The translations under genes and the position numbers were made by a program. Shown piece by piece: positions 8,139-15,210 of a DNA stretch of 40,945 nucleotides (positions are counted from its first letter, which is position 1; each line of letters begins with the position of its first letter). The stretch is from a virus. Where the stretch lies: the IMG/VR virus record IMGVR_UViG_3300043598_000008, positions 1 to 40,945 of that record; one strand, written 5' to 3'. The notes under the pieces were generated by a model. That model had not been told where the DNA came from, did no database searches, and was given only the letters and a program-made list of their open reading frames with translations.

Positions 8139-8399
8139 ATGAGGCTGACCTACGCCCTCGCCATGGACCGGCGAGCGGCGAGCTACCTTAAATGGGTGCT
8201 TCACGCGCACGACTGGGACGTGTCGAAGGCTGCCAGGAGTGCTGGCTTGAGTCGTTCGCACATGCACAGGTTGATGCGCCGTCATCGGCTCACGCGTCCC
8301 GTACCGAGCCGCTACTACCGAGCAAGCCTCAATCGAGCGAAATCACGCTCGCCAGGCCACGCCGGCATAGCCTCTCTCATGGTTTCGCGCATACCTTGA
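8139..8399 (+). CDS. Fis-type helix-turn-helix protein
   Basis: This 86-aa basic protein has a Fis/NtrC-type C-terminal HTH at residues 16-50 (YLKWVLHAHDWDVSKAARSA then GLSRSHMHRLMRRHRL). That HTH family binds DNA as a dimer and acts with or without enhancer-binding ATPases; here no ATPase domain is attached. It is the last rightward gene, two bases after the FN3 gene, and its final 23 bases overlap the last leftward gene tail-to-tail. A role in switching on late genes or acting on host transcription is inferred. A start at 8163 (MDRRAAS) is also possible. Confidence 0.6.
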   Translation: MRLTYALAMDRRAASYLKWVLHAHDWDVSKAARSAGLSRSHMHRLMRRHRLTRPVPSRYYRASLNRAKSRSPGHAGIASLMVSRIP

Positions 8400-8541
8400 T
8401 GCCTCCAGCTTGGACAAGGTGGCCGCCATCTCGCCAACAATTGTGGATGTAGTCAGAATCGCGTTTGACTGCGTATCCGACAAAGAAAATCGCTGCGCCT
8501 ATCACTAACAACGTTAGCAACGCTTTGAGGTTGTCGGTCAT
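8377..8541 (-). CDS. small single-span membrane protein, last gene of the leftward operon
   Basis: This 54-aa protein has a hydrophobic segment at about residues 5-22 (LKALLTLLVIGAAIFFVGYA), then a charged tail with two cysteines. GGAG lies just upstream of the ATG at 8541, which also overlaps the stop of the preceding gene. Not recognised. Small phage membrane proteins in early operons often affect superinfection or host membrane enzymes, but nothing specific can be said. Confidence 0.6.
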   Translation of the reverse strand: MTDNLKALLTLLVIGAAIFFVGYAVKRDSDYIHNCWRDGGHLVQAGGIKVCAKP

Positions 8542-8942
8542 ATTTTCTCCAGCTCGGCGCGTATGTCGGCTACGTATTGGTCGCATCGCCAGTCTTTCGC
8601 CATCTTCTCCAACAGCCCCCTTGCGCGGGAGAGGGCGATCTCGTACTTGTCGCTCTGCTTGAGCAACGTGCCGTAATCTTCGCCAAGGACTTTTAGCTCC
8701 CTCGTCAGCTTCGCGACTTCGCCCTGTGCACTCGCTAACTGACTCACAGTCTCTTTCTCGCGCTCAAGGTTTGCGGCGACTTCGGCGTCGGTGACGCCGA
8801 TCGAGTTGGTAAAGGCGAGGACGTAGAATGGCCCTTCATCGCTGTCTGGCTCAGTTCCGCTACCGACATCACAAAGGCCCTTGCAGCTCTCCGTACCTAT
8901 GGCATAGGGCGAGACGTACCGCTTCACGTCGCGGGCGGTCAT
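8538..8942 (-). CDS. hypothetical protein with coiled-coil C-terminal half
   Basis: This 134-aa protein starts at the ATG that overlaps the stop of the 55-aa gene (ATGA), which decides the start. The N-terminal half holds two cysteines (SCKGLC). The C-terminal half is a likely coiled coil (REKETVSQLASAQGEVAKLT onwards). Similar Glu/Lys/Leu coiled-coil proteins are common in phage early regions without known function. Confidence 0.6.
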   Translation of the reverse strand: MTARDVKRYVSPYAIGTESCKGLCDVGSGTEPDSDEGPFYVLAFTNSIGVTDAEVAANLEREKETVSQLASAQGEVAKLTRELKVLGEDYGTLLKQSDKYEIALSRARGLLEKMAKDWRCDQYVADIRAELEKI

Positions 8943-9106
8943 AGATAGACCACGGCGCAGCAGCGCCTTAACCACGCACCCATGATAATACGCTGGTACT
9001 CGTGGAGTTCTAGATCCATACGATGCGCGTAGGTTACCGGACAATTACGCACGCGTAGCCATGCGAGACGTCTGGCCATCAACGCGAAACCAATGCCGGC
9101 GATCAT
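8939..9106 (-). CDS. small hypothetical protein, coupled both sides
   Basis: This 55-aa basic protein (MIAGIGFALMARRLAWLRVR start) is not recognised. It is supported by a GGAGG about eight bases before the ATG and by four-base ATGA overlaps with both the upstream 37-aa gene and the downstream 134-aa gene. The N-terminal 15 residues are hydrophobic and could associate with a membrane. Confidence 0.5.
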   Translation of the reverse strand: MIAGIGFALMARRLAWLRVRNCPVTYAHRMDLELHEYQRIIMGAWLRRCCAVVYL

Positions 9107-9216
9107 GGCTTAAACCTCCGCAAATACTCGCGGACCATTCTCGCGATAGCCCACGGCTGTTTGTAGAACACTCCGTCGTGTGTGCCGAACTGCGCCCACC
9201 AGTGCCAGGGCTTCAC
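9103..9216 (-). CDS. very small hypothetical protein (37 aa)
   Basis: This GTG-started 37-aa protein is rich in Trp, Lys and Arg (MKPWHWWAQFGTHDGVFYKQ start). The start is fixed by GGAGG about four bases upstream and by the GTGA overlap with the stop of the DUF551-like gene. The stop overlaps the next ATG. No family recognised. Confidence 0.5.
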   Translation of the reverse strand: MKPWHWWAQFGTHDGVFYKQPWAIARMVREYLRRFKP

Positions 9217-9584
9217 GTGCCCTCCTTGATGGCGGCGTAGGGGGCTGGCAGCTCGCGCCAGGCTATAATGTCTCCTGACCAATTGTCTCCGAACCATTGC
9301 TGTTTCCCGCCAACCCAAGTCATTTCGGCTACATACGGCTCAACATTCTTTGAGCGGAAGGTGCACAGGAAAGTTTTTGTTTGATCTGTCTTACTCGGCA
9401 GCGCTTCCGTCACAGGCACCCACGCATCCCTGGATAGCGCGTTAGCCGCAGCTTTGAGCACGCCAACGAGCTGCATGCGCGCCGGATGCCCATCACGCCA
9501 TTCACGCGTGAGGCTTTCAACGAGCGTCACCGTGCTGCGCAGCCTCTCCACCAACGCCTCTGGCTGCTGTGGTTTGTTAGTCAT
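9213..9584 (-). CDS. DUF551-like protein
   Basis: This 123-aa protein has an N-terminal helical part and a C-terminal DUF551-like part: W-V-P-V-T-E-A-L-P, a central TFLCTF strand, then WRELPAP. DUF551 proteins are small phage and prophage proteins of unknown function, often in early operons. The gene starts with the ATGACTAACAA sequence that recurs at several other starts in this operon. A second DUF551-like gene lies at 14971-15210. Confidence 0.6.
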   Translation of the reverse strand: MTNKPQQPEALVERLRSTVTLVESLTREWRDGHPARMQLVGVLKAAANALSRDAWVPVTEALPSKTDQTKTFLCTFRSKNVEPYVAEMTWVGGKQQWFGDNWSGDIIAWRELPAPYAAIKEGT

Positions 9585-10297
9585 GACTCACCCCGCGCGG
9601 CCTTGCGAGCGGCATACACGGCCGCGACAGCTTTTGGCTCACTCGGCTGGCGTTGGAGGATGACGCGCAGAACTTCAACTACGCGCGTGTATATTGGCGC
9701 GATTGGCCCGATGTCATAAAACTTCTCCATGTTCGGCAGCCCTTCCTTGAGCGTCAGGACAAGCTGGATCAGTTCGTTAATTTCTTCGTGGTCGAACTCC
9801 CCCTGCGCCCGCACATCCTGCGCAGCTTTGGGGATAAAAGCAGTCTGCGGCGGTGGGCCGCGATGCACGAGGTCGGATAAGGGTGCGCCGCTTTCAGCAG
9901 CTTTGGGGATGGATAGGCGTTCGGCGTGGGCCTTGAGCGCGTCAAGATGTCGCTGTACGGCCATCACTTGCTTGACTGTGCCCTGCACTGGAACAAGGCC
10001 AGTGATTACGGCGATTGCATACTCCAACGCGCCGTTGATCGCGGGGTCTGTCGCATCAGCACTCGCAGGTGCGGTACGTTCGGGCGGTGTGGTCGTCGGT
10101 CGTCGGCAGTAACCGCACCCAAGACAACCGTCGCCGCAGGTAGCGGCACTCACAGGCGCGGGGCGGTGGGCTTCATGTGCCGCAAGCATCGCTATGCCCT
10201 TCGCATTGGAAACAAGCTTCAGCGTTTCCATTTCGCTTTTCAGCCTCGCAATCGTCGCCCGTTGTTCGGCGATCAATGCCTCTTGCTCAATTGTCAC
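9581..10297 (-). CDS. hypothetical protein with coiled coil and cysteine cluster
   Basis: This 238-aa protein has an N-terminal coiled coil (EQEALIAEQRATIARLKSEM, residues 3-22 on). A cysteine cluster follows at about residues 54-64 (CGDGCLGCGYC) that could bind a metal, then a Pro/Ala-rich linker and a helical C-terminus. Not recognised. The ATG overlaps the stop of the upstream gene. The cysteine cluster is followed by RRPTTTPPE, as in many early-phage proteins that carry a short zinc knuckle. Confidence 0.5.
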   Translation of the reverse strand: MTIEQEALIAEQRATIARLKSEMETLKLVSNAKGIAMLAAHEAHRPAPVSAATCGDGCLGCGYCRRPTTTPPERTAPASADATDPAINGALEYAIAVITGLVPVQGTVKQVMAVQRHLDALKAHAERLSIPKAAESGAPLSDLVHRGPPPQTAFIPKAAQDVRAQGEFDHEEINELIQLVLTLKEGLPNMEKFYDIGPIAPIYTRVVEVLRVILQRQPSEPKAVAAVYAARKAARGES

Positions 10298-10518
10298 AGC
10301 GCTCTCCTAATTGCGGCTTGCGTAGTCCGCAAGGCAATCTTGCGGAAATTGCTTTTCGGCCCCATGAGCAGACTCAAACGAATTGCTTCGAAAGGGCCGC
10401 GAGCCTTTACGCGAGATTTGAATGTGGTTTCTCGCAGCCCAAGCTTGGCGGCCCAATCTGCCTGACACATCCGCTCGCCCTCATATTCGATGAGTACGGC
10501 CATCTTTGGCTCGTGCAT
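10294..10518 (-). CDS. small basic protein with possible HTH
   Basis: This 74-aa protein contains WAAKLGLRETTFKSRVKARG at about residues 22-41, a pattern like the short helix-turn-helix found next to phage HNH and homing-type proteins, followed by a basic tail. The ATG at 10518 was chosen because it touches the upstream stop (TGATG). A GTG one codon earlier (10521) is an alternative. It probably binds nucleic acid; the role is unknown. Confidence 0.5.
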   Translation of the reverse strand: MHEPKMAVLIEYEGERMCQADWAAKLGLRETTFKSRVKARGPFEAIRLSLLMGPKSNFRKIALRTTQAAIRRAL

Positions 10519-10823
10519 CACCCACCCCCCGCTATCTTCGACAGAGCGCGCAGTTGGGTGGCGTGCTGGTCACAATTGACCGCAGCTTCCGCTGTCATCG
10601 TGTTGGCGACATCAAGCAAGTGGGCACCGTGCTCCAGCGCCGCCTTAGACTCGCGCATAGTGGTGCGAATGGCGAGTAGTTCGCGCAACGCGTCCGTCAT
10701 CTTTCCCCAAAATCGGCATCCCTCAAAATCTTGTGAGGCTTGGGCGCTGTCATACTCGACAACTGCGGCGGCAGTAAGGCGGCCTAAACAATCCTCACTC
10801 ACCACCTCGGGCGTGTCGGTCAT
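10518..10823 (-). CDS. hypothetical helical protein
   Basis: This 101-aa, Ala-rich, mostly helical protein (MTDTPEVVSEDCLGRLTAAA start) has no recognised family. The ATG overlaps the stop of the SEC-C gene. There is no signal, membrane segment or metal motif. Confidence 0.5.
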   Translation of the reverse strand: MTDTPEVVSEDCLGRLTAAAVVEYDSAQASQDFEGCRFWGKMTDALRELLAIRTTMRESKAALEHGAHLLDVANTMTAEAAVNCDQHATQLRALSKIAGGG

Positions 10824-11071
10824 GGCTTTCTAAACGTGGCGTCCGCGACGCGCTCCATCTTCGAGATACAGCAGCGCTTGAACTTGGCGCCAGAATTGCA
10901 CGGACACGGCTCATTGCGGCCAATCTTCCTGCGGCCGACGAACGTATAACCGCGAGCTTCTAGCTCTGCGCGGCGTTCGTTCATGCGAGCAGTTAGGACG
11001 CGTTGCTTCTGAGCAGAGAAGTATTCGCGGAACATCTCGCCGCTTGGTGTTTGCATCTCTTGCACGGTCAT
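10820..11071 (-). CDS. SEC-C motif zinc-binding protein
   Basis: This 83-aa protein has a clear SEC-C motif at residues 51-68 (GRNEPCPCNSGAKFKRCC), with zinc ligands Cys56, Cys58, Cys67 and Cys68. The N-terminal half is helical. The motif is named after the SecA C-terminus, where it binds zinc and contacts SecB and ribosomes. Free-standing small SEC-C proteins are adaptor-like and mostly uncharacterised. In a phage it could target a host complex. It is coupled to its neighbours by four-base overlaps. Confidence 0.8.
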   Translation of the reverse strand: MTVQEMQTPSGEMFREYFSAQKQRVLTARMNERRAELEARGYTFVGRRKIGRNEPCPCNSGAKFKRCCISKMERVADATFRKP

Positions 11072-11379
11072 CCTCTCCCGGGTTTGTGTACGTTGGTGAC
11101 TTCCATACGGAAGGCCTCCAGCTCGTTGTGAATCAGCGTCATTCGGTTGAGGTCGTTGTCAGTCGGTTCTGCGCCCGGCTCAAGAATTCCCATGATGCTG
11201 GCGAACAGGTGCTGCGCCCCCATGAAGAATGCCTTGCGCATCTCACTGACTTGCGTTTCCGGCGCATCGCGCGGCACGACTAGCACGAGCATCGACTGCC
11301 AACCGATCTCAATGAGTAATCCCTTGTCTGTTAGGTCGCGGGTCAGTTTGTCTAGAATCTGGCGTTGCTGTTCATTCAT
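11068..11379 (-). CDS. conserved-type phage hypothetical protein
   Basis: This 103-aa protein contains the stretch AFFMGAQHLFASIMG followed by an acidic loop and NDLNRM, a combination I associate with a recurring phage early protein of unknown function. It is soluble and has no motif that predicts activity. The ATG lies one base from the stop of the preceding 64-aa gene, and its stop overlaps the SEC-C start. Confidence 0.55.
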   Translation of the reverse strand: MNEQQRQILDKLTRDLTDKGLLIEIGWQSMLVLVVPRDAPETQVSEMRKAFFMGAQHLFASIMGILEPGAEPTDNDLNRMTLIHNELEAFRMEVTNVHKPGRG

Positions 11380-11574
11380 CTACATCTCCCCCGGATCAAG
11401 CGCAGCCGTCACAGAAACCCACGCAGTGCTGTTGATTTCAAGCTGCGGAGCACGCTTATACGCGAGCTCGACAATGGGCTTGGCGAGGGTTAGGGCGGCT
11501 TTTGCCCGGACTAGTTCGGCTTTGACCAGTTCGAGTTGGTAGCGGAGCTCGCGGAGGTCTTGTGGGTCAGTCAT
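11380..11574 (-). CDS. small coiled-coil protein
   Basis: This 64-aa protein is mainly one helix of coiled-coil type (DLRELRYQLELVKAELVRAK). The ATG at 11574 overlaps the stop of the 135-aa gene. No family recognised. Confidence 0.5.
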   Translation of the reverse strand: MTDPQDLRELRYQLELVKAELVRAKAALTLAKPIVELAYKRAPQLEINSTAWVSVTAALDPGEM

Positions 11575-11978
11575 GGGGTCTCCTGGGTGGGGGCTAAGTG
11601 CGCAACGACCCAAGCGCGAACGCGACTGAATCTTTCCTCTGGCGTTTCTTTCCAGTGGCCCTCATCGTTTTCGTACGCGATTTCTCGCGCGAGCGCTTCG
11701 GCTATGCCGAATTGCTTCGCGACGGTTTCGTAGTCCTCTGGATAGATCTCAGCGAGATTCATTCCGCGTTTCGCGCCCACGCTGCCCAGTGCGCAGACTT
11801 CGCCGTCCTTTTGCAATTCACCGGAGATGAGCCGTGGTGCTGGCAGCGCGTCGAGGGCAGATAGCATCTCGCGCAGAAACTCTTGCCCACGCTTTCCTCT
11901 GATGGCGCTCACGACGGCTCCGCGCCACATGATCGCCTGCCATTGGTCCAGGTCTTCGCTGTAACAGGATCTGCTCAT
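11571..11978 (-). CDS. conserved phage protein of unknown function
   Basis: This 135-aa protein begins MSRSCYSEDLDQW and continues RGAVVSAIRGKRGQEFLREM, ALDALPAPRLI, GEVCALGSVG and YPEDYETVAKQFGIA. The same order of motifs recurs in many phages and prophages of Proteobacteria. Function is unknown. The ATG at 11978 was chosen because it overlaps the upstream stop and fits the usual start of this family. Confidence 0.7.
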   Translation of the reverse strand: MSRSCYSEDLDQWQAIMWRGAVVSAIRGKRGQEFLREMLSALDALPAPRLISGELQKDGEVCALGSVGAKRGMNLAEIYPEDYETVAKQFGIAEALAREIAYENDEGHWKETPEERFSRVRAWVVAHLAPTQETP

Positions 11979-12157
11979 TTGCTCTCCCCCATCTTCGGGC
12001 GCTGTACTGTAGATAGCCACGCATCCCACGCCTTAATCGCTTCGCAATGACGGCAAGCCGGTACCGGCGCATCTCCGTTGTAGTTAGCGACGCGCATGCA
12101 TGGGTAGGTGCGCAGGGCGTCGGCGAGGGATTGGGCGATGGCCATTGGAACACTCAC
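11975..12157 (-). CDS. small hypothetical protein with CxxC
   Basis: This 60-aa protein is read from the GTG at 12157 that overlaps the RNA ligase stop (GTGA); an ATG at 12145 is the alternative. It contains a CRHCEAIKAWDAWL segment and one earlier cysteine, which may form a small metal site. Not recognised. Confidence 0.5.
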   Translation of the reverse strand: MSVPMAIAQSLADALRTYPCMRVANYNGDAPVPACRHCEAIKAWDAWLSTVQRPKMGESK

Positions 12158-12702
12158 CACAGCAGGCCAAAGTCGCGGCGCTTGATCTTCGCCATGCGTC
12201 CATCTTCGTGATGCCAGACGATCCCCTCCACGATGTTTTCGGAAAGCCATGCCTTGAGGCCATCGAAATCACGTGGTGCTTCTGGGTAAGTTTTCGCCAT
12301 CGAATGTGGTTGAAGAACATGCTGTGTGCGATGGTCTTTGTTGCCCTGGATCTTAGGCCCCAGTAGTTCGTATGTGCCATCCCCGTAGCCTCCGGCGGTT
12401 GCAAACCCTTCACGATAGTATTTGTCATCAGGGCCATCGCCCACCAGCACCCAACCAACTGTCTTGCCGGTGTTCTCGTCTGTGCCCAGACTCTCGAAGT
12501 CTGGTGGTGCGACATCGCCATTTCGCAGCTCTCTGCGCTTGTAGAGCTTGCCATCGCGAATCATGCAAGAAGTGCCGTCATACTTGCGCGTGGCCACGCC
12601 TTCACCATCGCGAACCCACTCGCACCCAATAGACCATTCAGCCGTTACCAACGCAGGTTGGCGGCTCATATCGCGGACAAATATGGTCGGGATCTTTTTC
12701 AT
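12154..12702 (-). CDS. RNA ligase (DUF5565 / RNA ligase 1 type)
   Basis: This 182-aa protein carries nucleotidyltransferase motifs in order: motif I K40-Y-D-G43 (the lysine that takes AMP), a motif III region at 108-118 (DGTYELLGPK), motif IV E159-G-I-V, and motif V with K172 and K174 (MAKIKRRDF). It starts MKKIPTIFVRD like the small RNA ligase family found in phages and some bacteria. Phage RNA ligases mend RNA cut by host defence nucleases, for example tRNA anticodon nucleases. No polynucleotide kinase partner is seen here, so its substrate is open. The ATG is preceded by AGGTAA. Confidence 0.8.
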   Translation of the reverse strand: MKKIPTIFVRDMSRQPALVTAEWSIGCEWVRDGEGVATRKYDGTSCMIRDGKLYKRRELRNGDVAPPDFESLGTDENTGKTVGWVLVGDGPDDKYYREGFATAGGYGDGTYELLGPKIQGNKDHRTQHVLQPHSMAKTYPEAPRDFDGLKAWLSENIVEGIVWHHEDGRMAKIKRRDFGLLW

Positions 12703-12714
12703 GGCATTACCTAG

Positions 12715-12870
12715 TTAGAAATCCAAGCTGCCAACGGCTAACAGTCCGCTAGCAGCCTGGATACCGACGAGCGAGCGAGTTCGCGCGTTTGGGTTCAAAG
12801 AAAGCGGGGCAGAGCTACTCAGTTCCATTGATGGATTCATAACTGGTGGTTGCCCCTTCGGTGTATTCAC
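12715..12870 (-). CDS. small hypothetical protein (51 aa)
   Basis: Read from a GTG that overlaps the stop of the 41-aa gene (GTGA), ending 12 bases before the RNA ligase ATG. Ser/Pro/Asn-rich first half, then a mildly hydrophobic end (GIQAASGLLAVGSLDF). No family recognised; supported mainly by the overlap pattern. Confidence 0.4.
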   Translation of the reverse strand: MNTPKGQPPVMNPSMELSSSAPLSLNPNARTRSLVGIQAASGLLAVGSLDF

Positions 12871-12992
12871 GTCGCCACCTTCGCCCGCTTGGGCGTTGTA
12901 TCGCGCGCTAGCTTGCGCACGCGAAATGCGATGCGATCGAGAAAGGCGGCGAGGGAGAGGAGCCTGCGGCGGGTAGGTAGGGAGAGGGTCAT
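12867..12992 (-). CDS. small basic protein (41 aa)
   Basis: The ATG overlaps the stop of the DEDD exonuclease gene (ATGA). The product is very basic (MTLSLPTRRRLLSLAAFLDR start). It could bind nucleic acid or simply be a coupling ORF. No family recognised. Confidence 0.4.
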   Translation of the reverse strand: MTLSLPTRRRLLSLAAFLDRIAFRVRKLARDTTPKRAKVAT

Positions 12993-13687
12993 GCGACTTC
13001 ACCCCACAGCGTCTTTGCCATCGCGTAGTAGAGCTTTCGTGCACGCTCCACATCCTGCCGGCAGTGCTCGATAACTTTGCCTGGATCTATGGCCCACACC
13101 TTGGCAACGTCGGCGCCGTTGATATCGCCCCCCTCATCACCGAACAGCTCGCGTGTCATGTCCTTGAGCTTCGTCCAGCCCTTGAAGCCGGCCCACACTT
13201 TCATGGTGTCGAAGGTGTTGTAGCGGCCCTTGTCTGGGTCGAAGGCCATGCGCAGGCATGGCGGGATGGTGATGCCGTGCTTCACAGCCCGTTGCATCAA
13301 GAATCGTAGATCGAACTCGATGTTGTGACCCACGGGGGAAAGAGCCCGCGATGAGGCGCTGTTATCAATGCTGGCGGTTTGGATGGTCGCAAACGCCATC
13401 GCGATCATGTGCGCTTCGTTGTCGTAGTTATCGAGCGGCAACACATTCACCGCGTTGCCATTGATCGCCCAGCCAATGCAGCACACTTGCCCATAAAGGC
13501 CGTCAAGCCCTAACTTTCCAAGCTCCTCCGCTGCCAGCGCATCGGCATTTTCAGCCATCCACTGAGCAATGGATTCTGGTTTTTTATACTGCCCAGGCGC
13601 TTGGATACCAGCGCGGATACGGGTTAAGTAGCGCGGATCACTTGGCCCGATTGTTTCGATATCGAGAAAAAGTTTGTTGGTGTTCAT
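12989..13687 (-). CDS. DEDD-type 3'-5' exonuclease
   Basis: This 232-aa protein has the exonuclease motifs: Exo I FLDIET with Asp9 and Glu11, Exo II GHNIEFDLRFL with Asp126, and Exo III EHCRQDVERA with His208 and Asp212. The overall pattern is like stand-alone PolB-type proofreading exonucleases. No phage DNA polymerase gene accompanies it, so it may proofread for the host polymerase, process recombination or replication ends, or degrade host DNA. It lies in the leftward operon next to the HNH and SSB-like genes. Confidence 0.8.
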   Translation of the reverse strand: MNTNKLFLDIETIGPSDPRYLTRIRAGIQAPGQYKKPESIAQWMAENADALAAEELGKLGLDGLYGQVCCIGWAINGNAVNVLPLDNYDNEAHMIAMAFATIQTASIDNSASSRALSPVGHNIEFDLRFLMQRAVKHGITIPPCLRMAFDPDKGRYNTFDTMKVWAGFKGWTKLKDMTRELFGDEGGDINGADVAKVWAIDPGKVIEHCRQDVERARKLYYAMAKTLWGEVA

Positions 13688-13690
13688 GGA

Positions 13691-14038
13691 TTAGATCTTC
13701 CGTCGTCGCCATTGTTGGCGGTCATAAGTCCGTTGTTTGTGACAGGTAGGGCAAACCACATCACAGAGTTTCATTTCACGCAGCATGCGAATATGACTCG
13801 CGCCACGAGTTATTAGGTCTGACATACGAATCCCCTTAGAGCCAACGCCGATGCGATGATCAAACTCGAAGGGGGTTTCGGGATCAGGAGGCTCTCCGCA
13901 ATCCATGCATGGCTGAGCTGAAAGAATGAGCGTTCTTAAGCGCATATTCAGACTGCGTTTAATGTCAGCACGCGCACGAGCTTTTGCTCGCTGAACATCG
14001 CGATTTTTTGCATACCAATTTCGCGCGTACTCAGTCAT
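13691..14038 (-). CDS. HNH endonuclease-like protein
   Basis: This 115-aa basic protein has a zinc-stabilised HNH pattern: Cys44-xx-Cys47, Asp60-His61 in EFDH, then CPTCH with Cys96, Cys99 and His100. That set fits a ββα-metal nuclease of recombination-endonuclease or HNH type. It could be a homing-type or genome-processing nuclease; no intron or inserted context is seen. It starts three bases after the SSB-like stop and ends three bases before the exonuclease start. Confidence 0.75.
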   Translation of the reverse strand: MTEYARNWYAKNRDVQRAKARARADIKRSLNMRLRTLILSAQPCMDCGEPPDPETPFEFDHRIGVGSKGIRMSDLITRGASHIRMLREMKLCDVVCPTCHKQRTYDRQQWRRRKI

Positions 14039-14041
14039 GGA

Positions 14042-14659
14042 TCAGAAAGGGATTGAATCCCCAAACTCATCATCAGATGCGGCTTCCTTCGCGGCCTCCT
14101 TCGCCTTGTCCTCCGTCAGCCGCGCGTCGATCTTCTTTTGCAGCCATTCGGGAATGCGCTGGTAGACAGCCTGATCTGGCGTGCTCAAGTCGAAGAACAC
14201 CGACTTGTTGGCCTGCGGATAGTCGGCTGTCATTCCCTTCGGGATGGGCGTTGCCATGCCGATGTTGGCGTACACGTTGTTGCCTTTCTCGGTGTGCGTG
14301 ACATTGAGAAGGCATTTCTTTCCCAAGACGTGCGACACATCGAAATCACTCGCCGCCTCATCGCTCGGGAATTTCTTACCGAACCACGACTCGATGAACT
14401 TGCGAAGGTTCGCTTTCTCACTCATCGACGCGGTGAACGAGCGGCCAATCGACATCGGACCTTCAATCTCAGCGCCGTCCTTGACGTACTTCACGCGCTC
14501 GGTGGGCAGCTCGAAGCGCACATAGATTTGATGCTTCGGAGCCGGATACTGGCCGCTACCGGGCTGCATGCCGAGATCAATGACGGCATTGCAAATACCG
14601 ACGTGATTGCCGGCTGGGACAATCGCAAAATCTGCACTAGCTTTCGCAGGGAATTTCAC
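14042..14659 (-). CDS. putative single-stranded DNA-binding protein
   Basis: This 205-aa protein has a beta-rich body compatible with an OB fold (QIYVRFELPTERVKY, MSIGRSFTAS, CLLNVTHTEKGNNVYANI) and a linker that ends in the acidic tip DDEFGDSIPF. That tip copies the C-terminus of bacterial SSB (D-D-D-I-P-F), which recruits replication and repair proteins. It likely coats ssDNA during phage replication. It starts at GTG 14659, behind GAGAGAG, overlapping the end of the 53-aa gene by 23 bases. The family call rests on the tail and the context. Confidence 0.65.
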   Translation of the reverse strand: MKFPAKASADFAIVPAGNHVGICNAVIDLGMQPGSGQYPAPKHQIYVRFELPTERVKYVKDGAEIEGPMSIGRSFTASMSEKANLRKFIESWFGKKFPSDEAASDFDVSHVLGKKCLLNVTHTEKGNNVYANIGMATPIPKGMTADYPQANKSVFFDLSTPDQAVYQRIPEWLQKKIDARLTEDKAKEAAKEAASDDEFGDSIPF

Positions 14660-14798
14660 AGGTTTTCTCTCTCTGGTTTATTTCGTTGATTAATTCGATC
14701 CACTTTTCATAGCCTGGATCGTTAGCTAACAATTGATGATATTGGCGCGCCTCACACTCCAGTTGCGCCCACGCTGCATCCTCGGTATCCGGGTCCAT
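14637..14798 (-). CDS. small acidic hypothetical protein (53 aa)
   Basis: The ATG at 14798 shares its first base with the upstream stop (TGATG). Acidic and helical (MDPDTEDAAWAQLECEARQY start). It overlaps the SSB-like gene by 23 bases. A perfect 10-bp palindrome GTTAGCTAAC lies inside at 14721-14730. Not recognised. Confidence 0.5.
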   Translation of the reverse strand: MDPDTEDAAWAQLECEARQYHQLLANDPGYEKWIELINEINQREKTCEIPCES

Positions 14799-14974
14799 CA
14801 CTTCCACCACGCCAGCTTCTGCGCCCATTCCTCGAGCGTCGGCTCTACCTGTTTCTCCCGCACATACCAATACCGCCCACCCGCAACGACGTCATACCCG
14901 CGTAGCTGCCAGTGGCGGGCGAGGTCGCCTGCGCCTGCTTTGGCGACGGTGGCGGGGTGGAGGATGATGGTCAT
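14798..14974 (-). CDS. small hypothetical protein (58 aa)
   Basis: The ATG at 14974 overlaps the stop of the DUF551-like gene. The protein reads as a compact alpha/beta unit (HPATVAKAGAGDLARHWQLR, GYDVVAGGRYWYV, LEEWAQKLAWWK). No recognised family. Confidence 0.5.
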   Translation of the reverse strand: MTIILHPATVAKAGAGDLARHWQLRGYDVVAGGRYWYVREKQVEPTLEEWAQKLAWWK

Positions 14975-15210
14975 GGCAGCTCCGGTGGGGCTAGCATCGG
15001 TAGCCAATGTGTGGGCTCACAACATCCGTCTAGCTTTGTTCGCGAAACTTCAGTCAGAAGATACGACCACCACCCAACATCTTCCGGCTCTACGCCTTCA
15101 CCATCCATCCAGAATGCGTTGTGCACGAACCAACTGTCGCATTGCTTGTAGGTGACGAGAACATCCGTCCAGTCCCTCGGCGCCGTCTCAATCGGCTGCC
15201 ACGCGCTCAC
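14971..15210 (-). CDS. DUF551-like protein
   Basis: This 79-aa protein has W-Q-P-I-E-T-A-P near the start, a VLVTY strand, a W-rich middle and a PTHWLPMLAPP end, the usual DUF551 layout. Function of the family is unknown. The gene couples to both neighbours by ATGA overlaps. Confidence 0.65.
   Translation of the reverse strand: MSAWQPIETAPRDWTDVLVTYKQCDSWFVHNAFWMDGEGVEPEDVGWWSYLLTEVSRTKLDGCCEPTHWLPMLAPPELP

Noticed and set aside
8334-8351. CGAGCG/CGCTCG hairpin near the end of the Fis-like gene as a terminator
   Set aside because: No T-run on either strand and located inside the gene.
8505-8517. CTAAC-aac-GTTAG hairpin and, at 14721-14730, GTTAGCTAAC palindrome as operators
   Set aside because: Both lie inside coding sequence away from promoters, and the short word is common in this genome.
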